Shown here one piece after another: positions 14,306 through 29,806 of a stretch of 64,000 nt of DNA (positions are counted from its first letter, which is position 1; each line of letters opens with the position of its first letter). The notes beneath the pieces are model-generated. The model did not search any database, was not told the DNA's origin, and saw nothing but the letters and a program-made list of their open reading frames with translations. The position numbers and the translations under genes are program-made. Source of the stretch: Mesodorylaimus sp. YZB2_4 (taxonomy: Eukaryota > Nematoda > Enoplea > Dorylaimida > Dorylaimidae); assembly GCA_030248295.1 (NCBI GenBank), contig JASANH010000626.1, forward strand, positions 992,001 to 1,056,000, given 5' to 3'.

Positions 14306-14750
14306 ACAAGGGAGCATCGCCAACCGTTAAGTCGAACTTTAAGAAACCAAAAATTGTAATATGTTCCTGTGTGCAAAAGAAACCTATGTGCAAAATATTA
14401 GAGGCGTCCGGCCAACTGGTCAGCAGTGGTCAGCGTATAAAGTCCCGAATTTTTGTGTGTTAACGAAGCTGAGCGTTGAGAAAAACACGCAAATTTCTTT
14501 CCAAACTAGATTTTTGGGTTCGGAGTTTCGAGTTTAAGCTTCCAACACTCGGGTTTGGGGTTTTTTGCTGAAAAAACCCAAAAAATCCAGCAGAATTTGA
14601 AAATTTCACTGTACTCTTCACGCTGACCAGAACTGACCAGTTGGCCAGACGCCTCTAATATTCTGCATAGAGCTTTCTTTTGTACCCAGGAACATGTCAA
14701 AATTTTTGGTTTTCCAAAATTCGACTTAACGGTTGGCGATGTTCCCTTGT
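14306..14750. mobile_element. 445-bp MITE-like element with 130-bp terminal inverted repeats
   Basis: The left arm (14306-14435, beginning ACAAGGGAGCATCGCC) is matched by the reverse complement of the right arm (14621-14750) over about 130 bp with roughly 85-90% identity by eye and small indels. Between them are about 185 bp of T- and G-rich DNA with no coding frame of note. Long inverted ends around a short noncoding centre are typical of foldback elements or MITEs. No convincing target-site duplication was found, so the exact ends are uncertain. Confidence 0.7.
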
Positions 14751-15440
14751 AAGTTGGTCCTATCGCTCCTGAGCTGATTCTGTCGTCACATCCAAGTTGA
14801 ACCTGCAGCACCCCTAGATCAAGCCTATCCCTTCCCTGGTCAAATTTGTGGACTCATATTTTACAGTACGGGGTCCACACTTTAGAAGTCGTTTTTGATC
14901 GATATCTCCCAAACCGATCAAACTATCGCGAATTCCCATCGTTGGGTTCTCGGGTGCCATGTCCCGCATGCTGGGGTCAAATTTCATCGAAATCCGCCGG
15001 ACGGTGCCCAAATAGCGCCGAAAAAACCTTCCCAGAACTATATAGACCTCGTTTACAACGTAAAGTACTGTAGTTTTGTAGAGCCGCGGGAACTATCTTC
15101 TAGCACAGGTATCGTACAGTAGCTACTTGATGTTACTAACAGTTTGACCAGGGAAGGGCTATCGCCCCCAAGTAAGACCCGCCATTTCCCATGTGCAATA
15201 GGCGTGTTTGGCCGGTGGGGAAGGTTGTGTATTTGGTTGCCTTGATTGGCTGTCTTATACATGGGGCAGTGTATTGGCTTGCCTTCGTTGGCCAGTCGAT
15301 GCGCTCCTCCAGGCGAGGCTGAAACCCGTTGGGTTGATGTCTCAGCCACCTACGACTAGGTGGCCTGCCTGAAGGTAATTTTTGAGTCCATCCGCTTACC
15401 GCGGTACCTTCTCCAATGTACGGCCGCTCAGCCTGTTGCA

Positions 15441-15690
15441 CATGTCAAGTCTGCCAAACTCCGAAGTCGGACCCCAAGTTGAACCTGTCGCCCCAAGTTA
15501 AATCAGTCGCCTCCTTAAAGTCGAGTCTGCATGCCCCGAATCGAACCTGCCATTTCCAAATCGCGCCCGCTGCAGCTCCGAAGACCCAACCTCGAAGTGA
15601 CTTCTGACTCTACCGGAAGCGGCTTCTGGCCAAACCCAGCGACCGTCGACTCGACCCAGTTAGCCGCTTCTGGCCAAGCTTATCGTTAGA
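15441..15690. repeat. Degenerate short tandem repeats
   Basis: Phrases such as CCCCAAGTTGAACC / CCCCAAGTTAAATC and CCGCTTCTGGCCAA recur at short spacing between about 15465 and 15680. It looks like decayed minisatellite DNA; no gene is seen. Confidence 0.4.
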
Positions 15691-16090
15691 GGCAACTTCA
15701 GACCCAACCCAGTAAGCAATCTCTGGTACCAACCTGTTCAGCGGTCTCCTCGATTCCACTGCTTTCGGCCGAAACTGTCGATGCCGCATTCGGCTTTCGA
15801 AGACGTGTATCGACCAGCTGACCTGAAGTTTCATTGCTCCTTGGCTGCTTGCTGTATTGAAGTTGAACTTGATGCCGTCGGTCGCCGCTCAGACTGTCCA
15901 GTCCCCCGGGCCGAGGTTGAGAGAGAACAGACGAACCGACCACCCGCAACTACCGCAAAGGTAGCGAATGAGACCTGAAGGTACAGTAAGCTGCTAGGAT
16001 GAAGAGACTGTAAAGTGACCCGCTGTACATCCTCACAGCTTCCTGGTGGGAAAGTTGAACTTTGCAGAGCCAGTATTGTAATTCAGACGG

Positions 16091-16453
16091 TTTGCAAAAG
16101 TTGACAGTTCGGTCTACAGGTCGTTTGGTAACAACAATTTAAAAAAAAAGGAACGCACAGTGGCCAGAAAGATTTGGTGTGATAATGTTGCTAGAAGGGC
16201 CGATTGCTGGCGACTTTCCACTCTGAGAAGGATTCTGTCTTTGCTGCTATTTCTAATGCTGATATTGAGTGTTTGTTGCTGCTGTAAAATCAAGGTTGAC
16301 TCCATAACCCAGTCACAGTCGAGTGGAATGAAGTAAGGTTTGCACTTTCCTCCGAAAATTTGTGGTTTCTGGCGAGCAAGTTTATGGAATTATCTCGACA
16401 TTGTATTTTCACATGGCAAGTGTTAAACATTTTGCAAAAGTTGACAGTTCGGT
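16091..16453. repeat. 23-bp direct repeat bracketing a 317-bp segment
   Basis: The identical sequence TTTGCAAAAGTTGACAGTTC plus GGT occurs at 16091-16113 and 16431-16453. The enclosed segment contains a plus-strand frame (about 16141-16335) with a strongly hydrophobic run ending CCCCK, but without a suitable ATG near its start. It may be a small insertion flanked by a duplicated site, or a local duplication. Confidence 0.45.
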
Positions 16454-17199
16454 ATTTTATTGATATCCCCAGCCAACAACGCCATTGACTTTGTCTTTAC
16501 GGAATAGCAATGGATTATGAGAACCGTCCTTATGGCAACTTTTTTTTATTTGCGCCAGCGGATGATGAAATTTTTCAAGAACTCCTTCGGTCGTCACTGA
16601 TAAATGTATGATTTGCGAACATAATTGAATTTCCCGCTTTTGAAACTATGAACTCTTAATAAGATCTTTGCAAACTTACTCTAGTAACAGGTTACTCCTT
16701 TACCAAGATTTCAAATCTTACCAGCGAATCACAGCTAACTAAGAAAATTTGAATTCTTAGTCGGAAATCGTACTTTAGCGAACCATAGCAATCTTTTTAA
16801 GAAATAAGCAAGATTAAATGCGGCTTGCCTTCCCCACTAAACCAACAAGATCCCTTCTTATCCTTCACTGAACACAAGATACAGTACCTCAAACCAGCTC
16901 TTCCAAACTTTCACTAACGCCTTTGAAACACATTTTTGATAGCATCTAGAAAATGGTACCCAATATTTCATATCCAATCTTGTGCTTATAGAACGGACAG
17001 ATGAGCAAATGCTGCAATACTTCCGTCTATTACTTGTGTCGGCTCATTGAGAGCATACAGACAGAATCCGGGCAAAAAGAAACAACCTAAGTTTTCAAAG
17101 CCCACAAATTGAAAGGAGAATCGCCTATGTAACACATAAATGGAAGTGAATCAATGCGCTAATCTTATTTCATTCTCCACTCGACATACGCCTTGTTGT
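16454..17199. other. AT-rich intergenic region
   Basis: Nothing recognisable on either strand. It contains the 3' flank of the minus-strand AHCYL gene. Confidence 0.4.
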
Positions 17200-20470
<3,271 letters not shown>

Positions 20471-21955
20471 CGAATAAGGTAAGTCCTCGAGGAAGACTAG
20501 AGTCCAACAGTCCGAGCACCACCTTCACGAAATCCCAATAAGCTATCGCTGGAATATTTGAATCAGGCTTATCATTTTAGTGCAGAATTGACAAGCCGAG
20601 CTGAACGTTCTCGACAAACGCCTTCCTCGCTCCTCGAGTCCTGATGGGTCCTAGGCGGCTACCGAGCGCTTCGATGCACTGCCGCTCGTGTGACTTATTA
20701 TAAAGAGGGGGCTGGTCAAGACATCAAAGTCGCGCTTGACTTGTTATCTTCATCATAAGAACATGTCCCACGAGTAAAAACGGTTCCTTCGTTTTGTTCA
20801 GTTCATCGAGTTTCAATAATAGGAGTCCAAGTCTCGAGGGCCGAGAGCTCTTTACTCAACGAAAGGGACAATGAGCAAAGAATAAAAACTGCAAGGAAGC
20901 TAAACAATCCTTGCACAAATGCTAAATAAATGCAAGCCGAAAAAAACGACCACTTCGACTTATTTCAGAATTTGAGCCACTTTCGGATATCCGGTGTCAC
21001 GCGCCGACAGATGGAAGACGAGACGAGACGAGGCGGGACAGCAGCGAGGGTAGCTATGAACGAAGAGCGAGGGTAAAAATAAGCGAAAGAGCCAATTCCC
21101 AAAACGAGCTAAAAGAAAATGTTTCTGGACGTCCATTGTATTGTGCCGCGAATGGCGGTTAAACGAAGGCGCTACCAAGCTAGCACCCGACATTCCTAAC
21201 CTTATCTCCCTCACTGCCTCCAATCTATAAAAAGGGAGTCCACTGGTAGCAGCAGCCAACTAATGACCGCATCCAGCATGTGTTCCAGTCCTCTCAAAGA
21301 CGGTAAGCCGATAGGGCTCCCACTAAAGCGCCTCGTCCGACATGGCAGTCCATTCTGCACAAGACGGACGCTAAATGGCCTTTTCGACTACGTGTTTGTG
21401 GTTTTCCATGGTTCAAAAATGGCACCAATCGAATTCGTTCATCAGCCTCACAATGTCTTAATCGAATAGTGGTGTGAATAATGGTGGGGCAAAAGCGGAA
21501 TGGTAGCACAAAATGCCAGGCGTGTATTGATCGGAAGATTGGGCAGACCCCTCTTTCGTTCAAGAAGGCTACTTATTAAGTGAGTAAAGCAAGGAGGAAA
21601 ACAACAGATAAAAGGATCGATGCACTTGTCCCCATATGCACCATGCACCAGCAAACCTGGGGACGTCTGAGCAAAACTACTTTAAACCAGTCGAGTTACG
21701 TTTTCCTGTTTTCATGGAGACTTTAGCAAAAACAGGGAACAAAAGAAAAGTGAGGAGCAAGCCTCAAGGCGATACCACGTGCGCAAGTAAGATTACTGCC
21801 ATACGGCACAGAGACCAGGCTTTGTTCTCCCTCCCGCCTCCCGCCATCTTCAAATGACCCAAATGAGATTCAGCAGCCCAATGCTCGTTCCTCTCTCACG
21901 ATCAGTACCGGGACCATCTTGTCATACCTCACTCTACAACCAATGACCGACTTAC
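20471..21955. other. AHCYL upstream region and intergenic DNA
   Basis: Contains the AHCYL promoter (minus strand). Apart from the TATA-like site and small frame listed separately, no gene is supported. Confidence 0.4.
21226..21234 (+). promoter_or_regulatory. TATA-box-like element
   Basis: TATAAAAAG in a GC-richer context, 29 bp before an ATG at 21263 that opens a 68-codon frame (to 21469). The spacing would place the transcription start next to the ATG. The frame itself has no recognisable product, so the site may be fortuitous. Confidence 0.25.
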
Positions 21956-22271
21956 ATTCTGAAGTATAGCTTTGCTTCTTCTTGGTATGCTTCCGACGGG
22001 CTGCAGCATCCTCGGGGTTTGGATGCAACTCGATGGTGAGGTCGGGATGTGGACCTTTCGTATTCTCGGAAGCAACCATGTGAGACGCTGCGTTCGGTTC
22101 GACAAATACGGTAGTGATCGGAGGCAAGCCAGTACTGCTCTTACGTCGACCATGCAAGCTTTGAGGCTCCAATTGGATACTTGGTTTGCGAGCTTGCCTC
22201 CTATCCTTGTACGAATCGGTAATGATCTCTCGCATAGGCAACTTGAACTGACCAGGCTGGTCTTGAGCCAT
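21956..22271 (-). CDS. Putative coding exon, charged, unknown
   Basis: A minus-strand segment ending at a strong donor (GTAAGT from 21955) is open for about 100 codons. It may begin at the ATG at 22271 or at an acceptor near 22250 (cctggtcag). The product is basic and Ser/Pro-rich, with a nuclear-localisation-like cluster (RRKHTKKK) near its end. It could belong to the same gene as the segments at 23.5 and 25.4 kb on this strand, but I could not connect them in phase. Confidence 0.35.
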
Positions 22272-23467
22272 GACTTATATTCTCGATACGAAGGCAAGTA
22301 CGAGGACAAAGGGCAAGGAGTGACGACAATGCACTGAAGTTAGAGAGACAGTCGATCACTGCTGGGCCAAAAGTAGTACTATCAATCCAAATAAACTGGA
22401 CAAGAATCTGGAGAATTTGAGCGGGGGTTACAAGTGAACGATGTCCTCTGCAGTTGAAAGTCTCCTTCGTCAGAGCGGGCTAGCTGTTTGTGGGAAGCGT
22501 GCACGTCAAGAAGCAAAAACGATCGAAGACGGATTGGAGAACAGGTACCCGAATACCTTCTCAATCAACCCTCGGTCCACGGTTCGAGGCCCTTCACTCC
22601 CCCACAGTCACCACAGGCTATCAAGTTCCCAACACGTGTTTCGACGTGACTAAGAGCGTAATCGGGAAGTATCAGAAAAACGATGCCCACTCGAGTGTTG
22701 GTCGAATGGAAAGAAATGCAATCACGGGTAGGCTGGCGCTTGCTAGCGACTTCAAGAAGCCAGAATTGTGTTAGCTACTCTGGTCGATCCAAGCTCGGCT
22801 GGTCTCATCGGACCAGGACCGACCACAGTGTGCTTACGCAGTAACGACTATTGGTTGGGTTTTGACGGTTCCAGTTACTGCCCTAAAATCAACACGCTTA
22901 ACGACGACAAGCCAAATAGCTTTGGGACGCATTCGGGCGAGCAGGCCTTAGCAGCGGCAGCGGTACTTTCAAAGCTAATTCCATAGTAGCCTACACTCAC
23001 AATAAGCTGTGCGCATGATTCGTCGTGTACATGGTGCATATCTAATGCCGAGTGCACATTGACGTTTCCAAAGGCACCACCGGATGCTCAGAGGCGAGAC
23101 AGACTCAGGCCACATATGGCGATGACGTGCAGAGAATCGATAGAAGAGTCACACACCAACGACCTGGTCCAGACGATGTCTATCACCTGACCAGAAACGT
23201 GAGTTAAAGATGCTTACCGTCAGAAGCAACTAGTGCTAAACATTGTAACGAGGGTAATTTTAGATCCGTGATAAATGCCCAGTACTAACACGGAAGGCTT
23301 GACAAACTGTCCAAAGGGGCCGCCGTCGTTAACAGTTCAATAAACCTATTTTATAGTCCATTCCGTGTACAACTAGTATAAAACTTACGAGCGCTAATTC
23401 TCGTGACCTTTCGGCAGACTATCGAGGACCACCCACGTTTAAAAGGGGTCACCTGAGCAGGACCTAC

Positions 23468-23667
23468 CCAATGACGAAATGCTCGAGCCAGTGTCCGCGA
23501 TAAAATCGGGTTTCTTGTCCGAGTACGAGTATTTCACCAGTCGATCGTCCAAATTGCAACTATGCCGTTTCTGAAGTTTGAAGCCATTTCGTGGAGCTGA
23601 TTTGGTCCTGGAGTCACTGGAACGTTGGCTGGTCTTGCTACTGTTGAGATCACCGATAGCACATACA
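23468..23667 (-). CDS. Putative coding exon, Ser/Lys-rich, unknown
   Basis: The minus-strand frame is open across the segment and ends at a donor (GTAGGT from 23467). It carries many Ser, Lys and Asp residues with no domain recognised. The 5' limit is uncertain: either an ATG near 23672 or one of several AG sites. Regarded as an exon candidate only. Confidence 0.3.
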
Positions 23668-23702
23668 TCCATGAGGAACAGTGAATAGGCGACCGTCGCC
23701 AC

Positions 23703-25144
23703 AAGTGATCACGGACTAACTGGTTATGTATACTGGCAAAAATTAGAGCGAGGCCGAGTTCAGATTCGTCATAGGCCGAGATAACAGGCAGTTACAGGGA
23801 AACTATCCGATCCAACAAACCAGTAGACGATGAAAAAGTCTTTCGCCATACGGTACCAAGGATCAGTGGCGAAGGCGGCGAGCACACATCGACAATTGAA
23901 AAGTAAAATGGCGGCCGCCAACGCGACGACGCCACGAAATTGAGCCCTTTTCGGTGCGAAATAAGGCGCGTCGAGGAAAGGCCAGCTGCCAATACAAAGC
24001 GAGCAAGTGGGATGAAAAATGTTTTCTATAGGATTTCCTGCCTGGCTACTGGTGGTATATAAACGAGATGCGAATAGAATCGGCAGTATGTTTAGGGCAA
24101 ACAGATGAGTGGGTGCGAATCCTTGGAGGTGGGCAAGGTGTGAGGCATATGATCGACGAGGGACGCAATCTTCATCAGCAGGAGCAACAGAGATGAAAAC
24201 CTATACTAATCGAGCGAAGCATTAGAAGTTCAGCAGATTGGATGTGCTACTACTTAGCGAGACTTACGTCATAATATGCTATTAGGCAGGCGGGAATTAC
24301 GAAAGTTAGGTGCAGAATTGCTACCGCTGTTATTACCTTTTTGCATGCATCTGCAGATGACAAGATGCGTAACCGTGGAAGCGCAATGGGAAAATTTGCA
24401 GTTTGCTTAAAAAACCTTTCAAGACAGACGTTTCAAGCTGAAGAGTGGTGGAAAGAACTTGAAAATCTTTGCAGGGCTTGGCACTAAATCAACCCGCGTG
24501 GGGCTGGAGAGAGCGATTAGCACTGGCTGAAACGACTGCCAATGGCTAGTGACCACCGTCTGAACGCCCGTAACAACTTTTCAAGGGCAGGATTAGCAAT
24601 ACCCAACAATTTTTTACGTGACGGCCTTTCTATCAAGATCTGACGGGCAAAAGCAGCCAGTGCTGGTATTTGACACACATGCTATTATCCCATAGCAACC
24701 TGCCAAGCTATCTGTCTTTTGCAGACGTTACTATCTTGCTCTAAACTTGGCGATCGCGCTGCCGTTTTCTCCAAAGGAAATAGGAAGGCAACGATCGAAG
24801 CCAAGTTACGTCCTGACAAGCGAGCACATATAGAAATGAAAATAGGCAAGAAGAACCCCCTGTTCCAAACAACCTAATGAACAGCCAAAACTCATTTAGC
24901 CCCGGCACATTGCACCACAATTCTGGCATACTGTTGCAAAGTCGACTCCAAATACCGGGGGACGTGCCGGCTAATGACAGCGGTGCGAAACAGCTCATCT
25001 GCAAGCGCGCAATCACAAAGCGCCCAAATTCGTTGTTCAAGATACCCTGGACTTCACGCCTACGCAGTCTGCCTGGGACCGTGCTCCGGCAATGCACACA
25101 TGGACACATAGCTAGCACAACACGCCTGCATAATGTCAACGTAC
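23703..25144. other. Mostly non-coding; intron or intergenic
   Basis: No recognised exon. A TATA-like TATATAAACG occurs on the plus strand at 24056-24065 without a convincing downstream gene. The minus frame that continues from the exon at 25145 to 24741 is intronic by its donor. Confidence 0.35.
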
Positions 25145-25619
25145 CGAGCGAGGTGTCGTCGCTTTTACCCAAATTTTTCATCATGATTTTGTCCAGCATG
25201 ACTGATCGTTGTCGCTTTCTGTCTCGACCGAACTTCGACCGACCGATCGAGTCATCGCTGCCCGATCGCTCCCTCTGCTTAGGCTTCTTGCTCTTCTTGC
25301 GGTCGAATATGACCGCGGCAACGGTCAGCCGCCTCAGGGAGGAGGGCAATTGGAAGCGGGCCTGTTGGGGCTGTTTGGTTTGAAATGGCAGAGGTGGGAA
25401 ATAGGGCGGCGGATGACTGTCCTCATCCTCCGTGCCCCCGTCGCCTCCGCTATCATCTGTGAAGGTTACAGCTGCTTTGGGCGAGCTGGCCTTTTGGGAC
25501 GCCGGGGTCGAGTTCACCACTGGCTCGGTTTCTGCTTCCTGGGGCGCAGAATCGTCGCCTTCGACGCCCATAGCGTTCGAATAACTGTCGCTAAGTCTCA
25601 AAGCGCCGAGTTGTTCCAT
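25145..25619 (-). CDS. Putative first coding exon, acidic then basic low-complexity protein
   Basis: From ATG 25619 a minus-strand frame runs 158 codons to a donor (GTACGT from 25144). The product starts with MEQLGALRLSDSYSN, has an acidic, Pro-containing middle, then a strongly basic stretch (DRKKSKKPKQRER) and a Ser/Arg-rich end. No signal peptide or known domain. The composition suggests an intracellular, possibly nuclear or phosphoregulated, protein. The next exon was not found in phase, so the gene is incomplete here. Confidence 0.45.
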
Positions 25620-27219
25620 TTGCAAGTATTTACAAGTTGGAGGAGGATAAGTTAAGAAATTAGAAAAATGTAAAATGGAGCCTGCTGTCGCCAAACGCAA
25701 GCAATGCGAACAGGAAAGGCTGAAGGAAAAGAGGAACGGAAACGCAGTTGGTGAGGAAGGAGAAGCGAATCGACTTCATTTCGAGCCTTGCTTTAATGAC
25801 GTTGGCGGCTGCCGGAGCTCAGTCTCCAGTTCTCTATCTCCTCTTGGTTCTAGTAGAAAACAGTTGGCTCTCGCACGCTTTTACGTTAGCGCGTAACAAA
25901 TCTGCCCATGCACCCTCACCATCGCCAGGGACTAAATCGGAGCCAGCAGAGCCTTTTTGACGAAATTGCACCAAGCAAAGTAAAGGGCAAGATGAACGAG
26001 CCGACAGACCCGATCCAGAAGTGTCTGGGAAGGAAACCTGAGCTGAACTCGACCAGTCAGCCGAACTGCGCATTCCAGCCAGCTCGGAGACAAATTGACA
26101 AGAGCACTGTGCAAACTAGTGCCAGCAGAAATACTTTTGCACAGGCTCTCGCACTAGATTGCTTTCATCTTGTTTCATTCCGAAGATGGACGGCGCCCCG
26201 TCCGTTAATATAAGCTGACTATGGGACATAGCTATTCGACACACCCGGCGTCCATCAGTCACGAGCCTCCGTAAAATCCAACTAGTTCCGTAGTCGAGGA
26301 AGGATGGAAAATTGGTCGTGCTTCTTCCATATAAGTGGTCTCCTCTGGCAGCGAACACGAGCAAAGTGCTTTTGGGCGGATCGATGATGTTTGATAAAAT
26401 TTCCTCTCAGACTATGACAGCCCTCGAGCACGGAATGAGTGCCAGGGTAATCCCTATGTCTAATTCGATTCCCGCGAGGGAATGCCGGAACAGTCAGTCA
26501 GTCTCCCGGGTACCATGCCAAAATGAGGCAGTGTAATTCTAGTCTTGTCGAGCACCCAAGAATGGACATATCTCGTTTTTGGCTGGCGCATAATTGCAGC
26601 CCCACACTCTACAGTACTGTACGTAGACGGCCAACGCTTTACTGGCAGACGTACTCACTAGCTGGAGCGAAAATTGCCTTATCAGGTTAACATCGACGAG
26701 AGTGGTCGCACGCAAGTCGTATTCGATGGATTCCTTCATTCGGAGAGGGTTCAAAACTCTTCTCCATGTACCCAGCCTCCTACTAAACAGATTAGCTTAC
26801 CTGACGTGGCACTGTCAACAGACGACTTGGACCATGACTTGGAGTGGCTATAGTGCTTGGAGGACGGAGCTGATCGTCGGATATTGGCTACCTGAAACGA
26901 CAATCATGGCTTAAAGGCGCGTAGCTAAGCTGAGTGAATGTGCCCTACTTTGGTTTTTAACATTCTGCAAGTGTATGCACTGCCTCTTTCTGGGATAGAC
27001 CAAACTTAAAATGCGGTAAGTGCGGACTGCATAAAAAATCTGGTGAAATAGGAAAGCAAGCTTGCTAAATAAGAATATTTTATGGACACAGGGATAGGTG
27101 TACACATAATTCTAGAAACATCTTGCCCAAACATGTGACTTCTGCGAAAAAAATTGGTGTACGCCAGAAACCTGGTTTCCCGTTGCTGTCATGCAAGTTG
27201 TCATCTAAGCTCGTCCTGG
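25620..27219. other. No recognised gene
   Basis: Short frames only on both strands; none has family resemblance. Probably upstream regulatory DNA of the minus-strand gene starting at 25619, plus intergenic sequence. Confidence 0.35.
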
Positions 27220-27525
27220 CTACAGAAATAATTTCCGAGAATCAACATCCCCGGTAATCCCTTTAGGCACCTTTCGGCTGGCCGATGAACCGTGTGATAA
27301 TCGCGATCTCCGTCGTCGAGTGCGAGCCGGGCCAACGGATTGACTTTTCGCATCGTTTAGTTTTTCTCCAACGAACACTTGATCATCATCAACCCCACCC
27401 GTAGTAGCATTGCAGCGTGGACCGCCCAACGATGGCAGATCCGGCAATGTTGGCGGCACGTCGTCCTGCCAATCCACGAAAAAGCGTACAGGGCGTGGGC
27501 TGGGATGGGCTTCTTCTGAAGACAT
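27220..27525 (-). CDS. Putative coding exon or small protein, basic C-terminus
   Basis: An open minus-strand segment ends in a stop at 27220. It can start at ATG 27525 (101 residues) or, equally, at an acceptor at about 27512 (aatgtcttcag). The product begins EEAHPSPRPVRFFVDWQDD, is acidic in the middle and has a five-arginine cluster (RTRRRRSR) near the end. No family was recognised. It may be the last exon of a gene whose 5' part is near 28.8 kb. Confidence 0.35.
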   Translation of the reverse strand: MSSEEAHPSPRPVRFFVDWQDDVPPTLPDLPSLGGPRCNATTGGVDDDQVFVGEKLNDAKSQSVGPARTRRRRSRLSHGSSASRKVPKGITGDVDSRKLFL

Positions 27526-28255
27526 TATCAAGGTGCTAGGAATGCTCTGTTCACTTGAATGCCACAGTGAGAGCGACACGAATGACAGTTGTAAGCATAC
27601 TGAGCGAACTGCAATAATAGTGGGATTGGATAAGCGCAAGTTTAGGCAATATAATCGCGCAGGGCAATAATTCAGGAGCACATAACGACGGGTGAAGAGA
27701 GCTGAAGTATTCGATGCCTCTTGCGATAATGAAATGGCACGGCACCAACAGAACCTACTATAGCTGCTGATAAAAGTGGAAGCAAGCTGTGCAGCTTCAG
27801 AAAGCTTGGGCAGAACTGAGCCAATCAATAGGATAATTTCAATATGCCATTGAGAAAGGCCAAATCGGAGCACCGTGCATTAGCTGGCTGGAGACTAGGC
27901 TCGTCGGCTTGTACAACTGCGGCTCCAGAGAGCTTACGTTACGAAAGCTGTCCTGACGCGCGGCTCAAGGTGGATAGCGATGGGGAGGGGCAAAAGGCCG
28001 CCTGGAAGAATATAGCACGTTCGCACAATCGTTTTTTGAAAAACAGGAACAAGGATCAGAGAAGAGCGCGGCAGAATTAATTAAGATGGCGAGACGAGAG
28101 AAAATGAGAAACTCATTCTAGGCTTATATAACAGGAGCATAAGAAAAGATGTCTGATTCTAGCCTTTGCAAAGCCTTGGGGAAATGGCATTAGGACTCGC
28201 AGGAACAGCACAAATACGAAAATAGAAGCGGCGAGAAGGCGAATCAGCAGCACAA

Positions 28256-28268
28256 GGGGGGGGGGGGG
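28256..28268 (+). repeat. Homopolymer run of 13 G
   Basis: Thirteen consecutive G residues. This is rare in a genome of this composition and a site where sequencing length errors are likely. Confidence 0.8.
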
Positions 28269-28758
28269 CGACTGGGTACAACTTCCAAACCACTGTATTC
28301 TACTGTAAAGCCGCTTGACACATTTGAGTGAACCTTCGCCGAAATAATCGCAAACAAGATAACTTTGTCGAAAATCTTTCGAAGCATACAAATCGGTTTC
28401 AATGCTTAAGAAAAAGTTGCCATAACTGACAATAGTCAGATTCGCTAGAGTTTCGATATGGCTGCTTTCTCCGCTTTTACTTATATACCAATCAGGAGAA
28501 AAATGATATACAGACTTTTAGTGATGCCATGCTGACTTCAGTGTAAAGCAGTGTAAAGTGACTGACTGCGCGGGATTTTGATGAAAATCTGGCATTCAAA
28601 CATGCACTCTGACCTTCCCCTGTGCGAGTGTGAGCATAAAGTCCATCGGCAACAGCTGGTACAAGGAAGTGAAACCCCGTCCTGAAGTCGGGATTGTCTC
28701 ACAAAAGACACCGTCAAAATCCAAAATTACTTGATGGCAAGTGCTTCCTCTGACTTAC

Positions 28759-28917
28759 CCTGATCGGTCGACCGTTGGGTGGTTGCACAGGATCCCTGAC
28801 AATTTCTTGGCGTGCCCTGGGCGAATATAATGCTTCGTGCTCATCCTCGGAGACACTATCAATGAACTTAAGTTTATCATTGGGCCATTTTTTCGTAGCT
28901 AATTGTACCAATGACAT
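28759..28917 (-). CDS. Putative first coding exon, unknown
   Basis: From ATG 28917, with an in-frame stop just upstream, a frame of 53 codons runs to a strong donor (GTAAGT from 28758). The product is charged and rich in Asp, Glu, Lys and Arg (FIDSVSEDEHEALYSPR). A following exon near 28690-28605 is bounded by good splice sites, but two different frames look coding, so the join is unresolved. Confidence 0.35.
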
Positions 28918-29806
28918 TTCGAGAATGCGAGGAAAGCTCTACTCGATTGGCAGTTCGCAGACCAGCTCCTAAGAAGCAAATGATGGTAGGCTGATGTTTT
29001 GGACATGAGTGCATTCCAGCTGTTCAGAATGCATTGCCCCAGCATACGACTCGGGGGTAGGGGTGTCAAGAGGAGGTGAAAGTATGTTCCTATCATTAAC
29101 TATGTATGCGGGGAGGTCGAGCTAGTGCGAGGCAGGCAACCATGGATACAAAAGGGGACTAGTCTCTATAGGCAAATCCCGCAGGTCGCAATGCTCGTTT
29201 TTCATCTACGTATCTCCGCTGCACAGCCATAACAAGCTCGCCTATAAGCCATTCGGGCCCGCACAATATCGACTAGCACCAACCTACTTTGAAAAGTTGG
29301 CCCGAGGACGGCTCTCATGTAATCGCATTCGAGGCACAGGTTATAGACTTTTACTGAATATAAAGACCATTGGGAAATTTTAAATTAAGCTTTGGGCCTT
29401 TACATGAGGAAAAAACATTTTCCTAGAAAATGCTATTCCCTTATTTATGGAAATGAGTTTCGCTGATTGTCCTCTCTTGATGGCCCTCGAGCAGATTTTC
29501 AAGTTAAAACCTCCTTTTCGGTCATGTAGAATAAAGATGAGAAGATGAGACTATTTCGTATCAACAGAAGCTAATTTCCATTCAAAAGAAAATTTGAGAT
29601 TTGAACTTAGCGCGAGTTGATGTAAGAAAAATTGTCTGCTTGTAAGCGGCTAACTCATGGCCATGGGCCAACTTCACAACGCTAAGATTTCAAAAGCGCG
29701 ATTTCGTTTCCAAGTCCAGTTTTTTCCTTTGCTTTAGTTTGAACTTACTGCTTTTCAGTTTTTCGTCTCGCATTATCACACATCTGCAGTTTCTGGTAGA
29801 AGCAAA
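28918..29806. other. Intergenic region upstream of the SAM-protein gene
   Basis: Nothing recognisable except probable divergent promoters for the minus-strand exon at 28917 and the plus-strand gene at 29807. No clear TATA box. Confidence 0.4.

Noticed and set aside
24741..25144. Continuation of the minus-strand frame after 25145
   Set aside because: A good donor lies at 25144 and the product beyond it changes to random-looking sequence.
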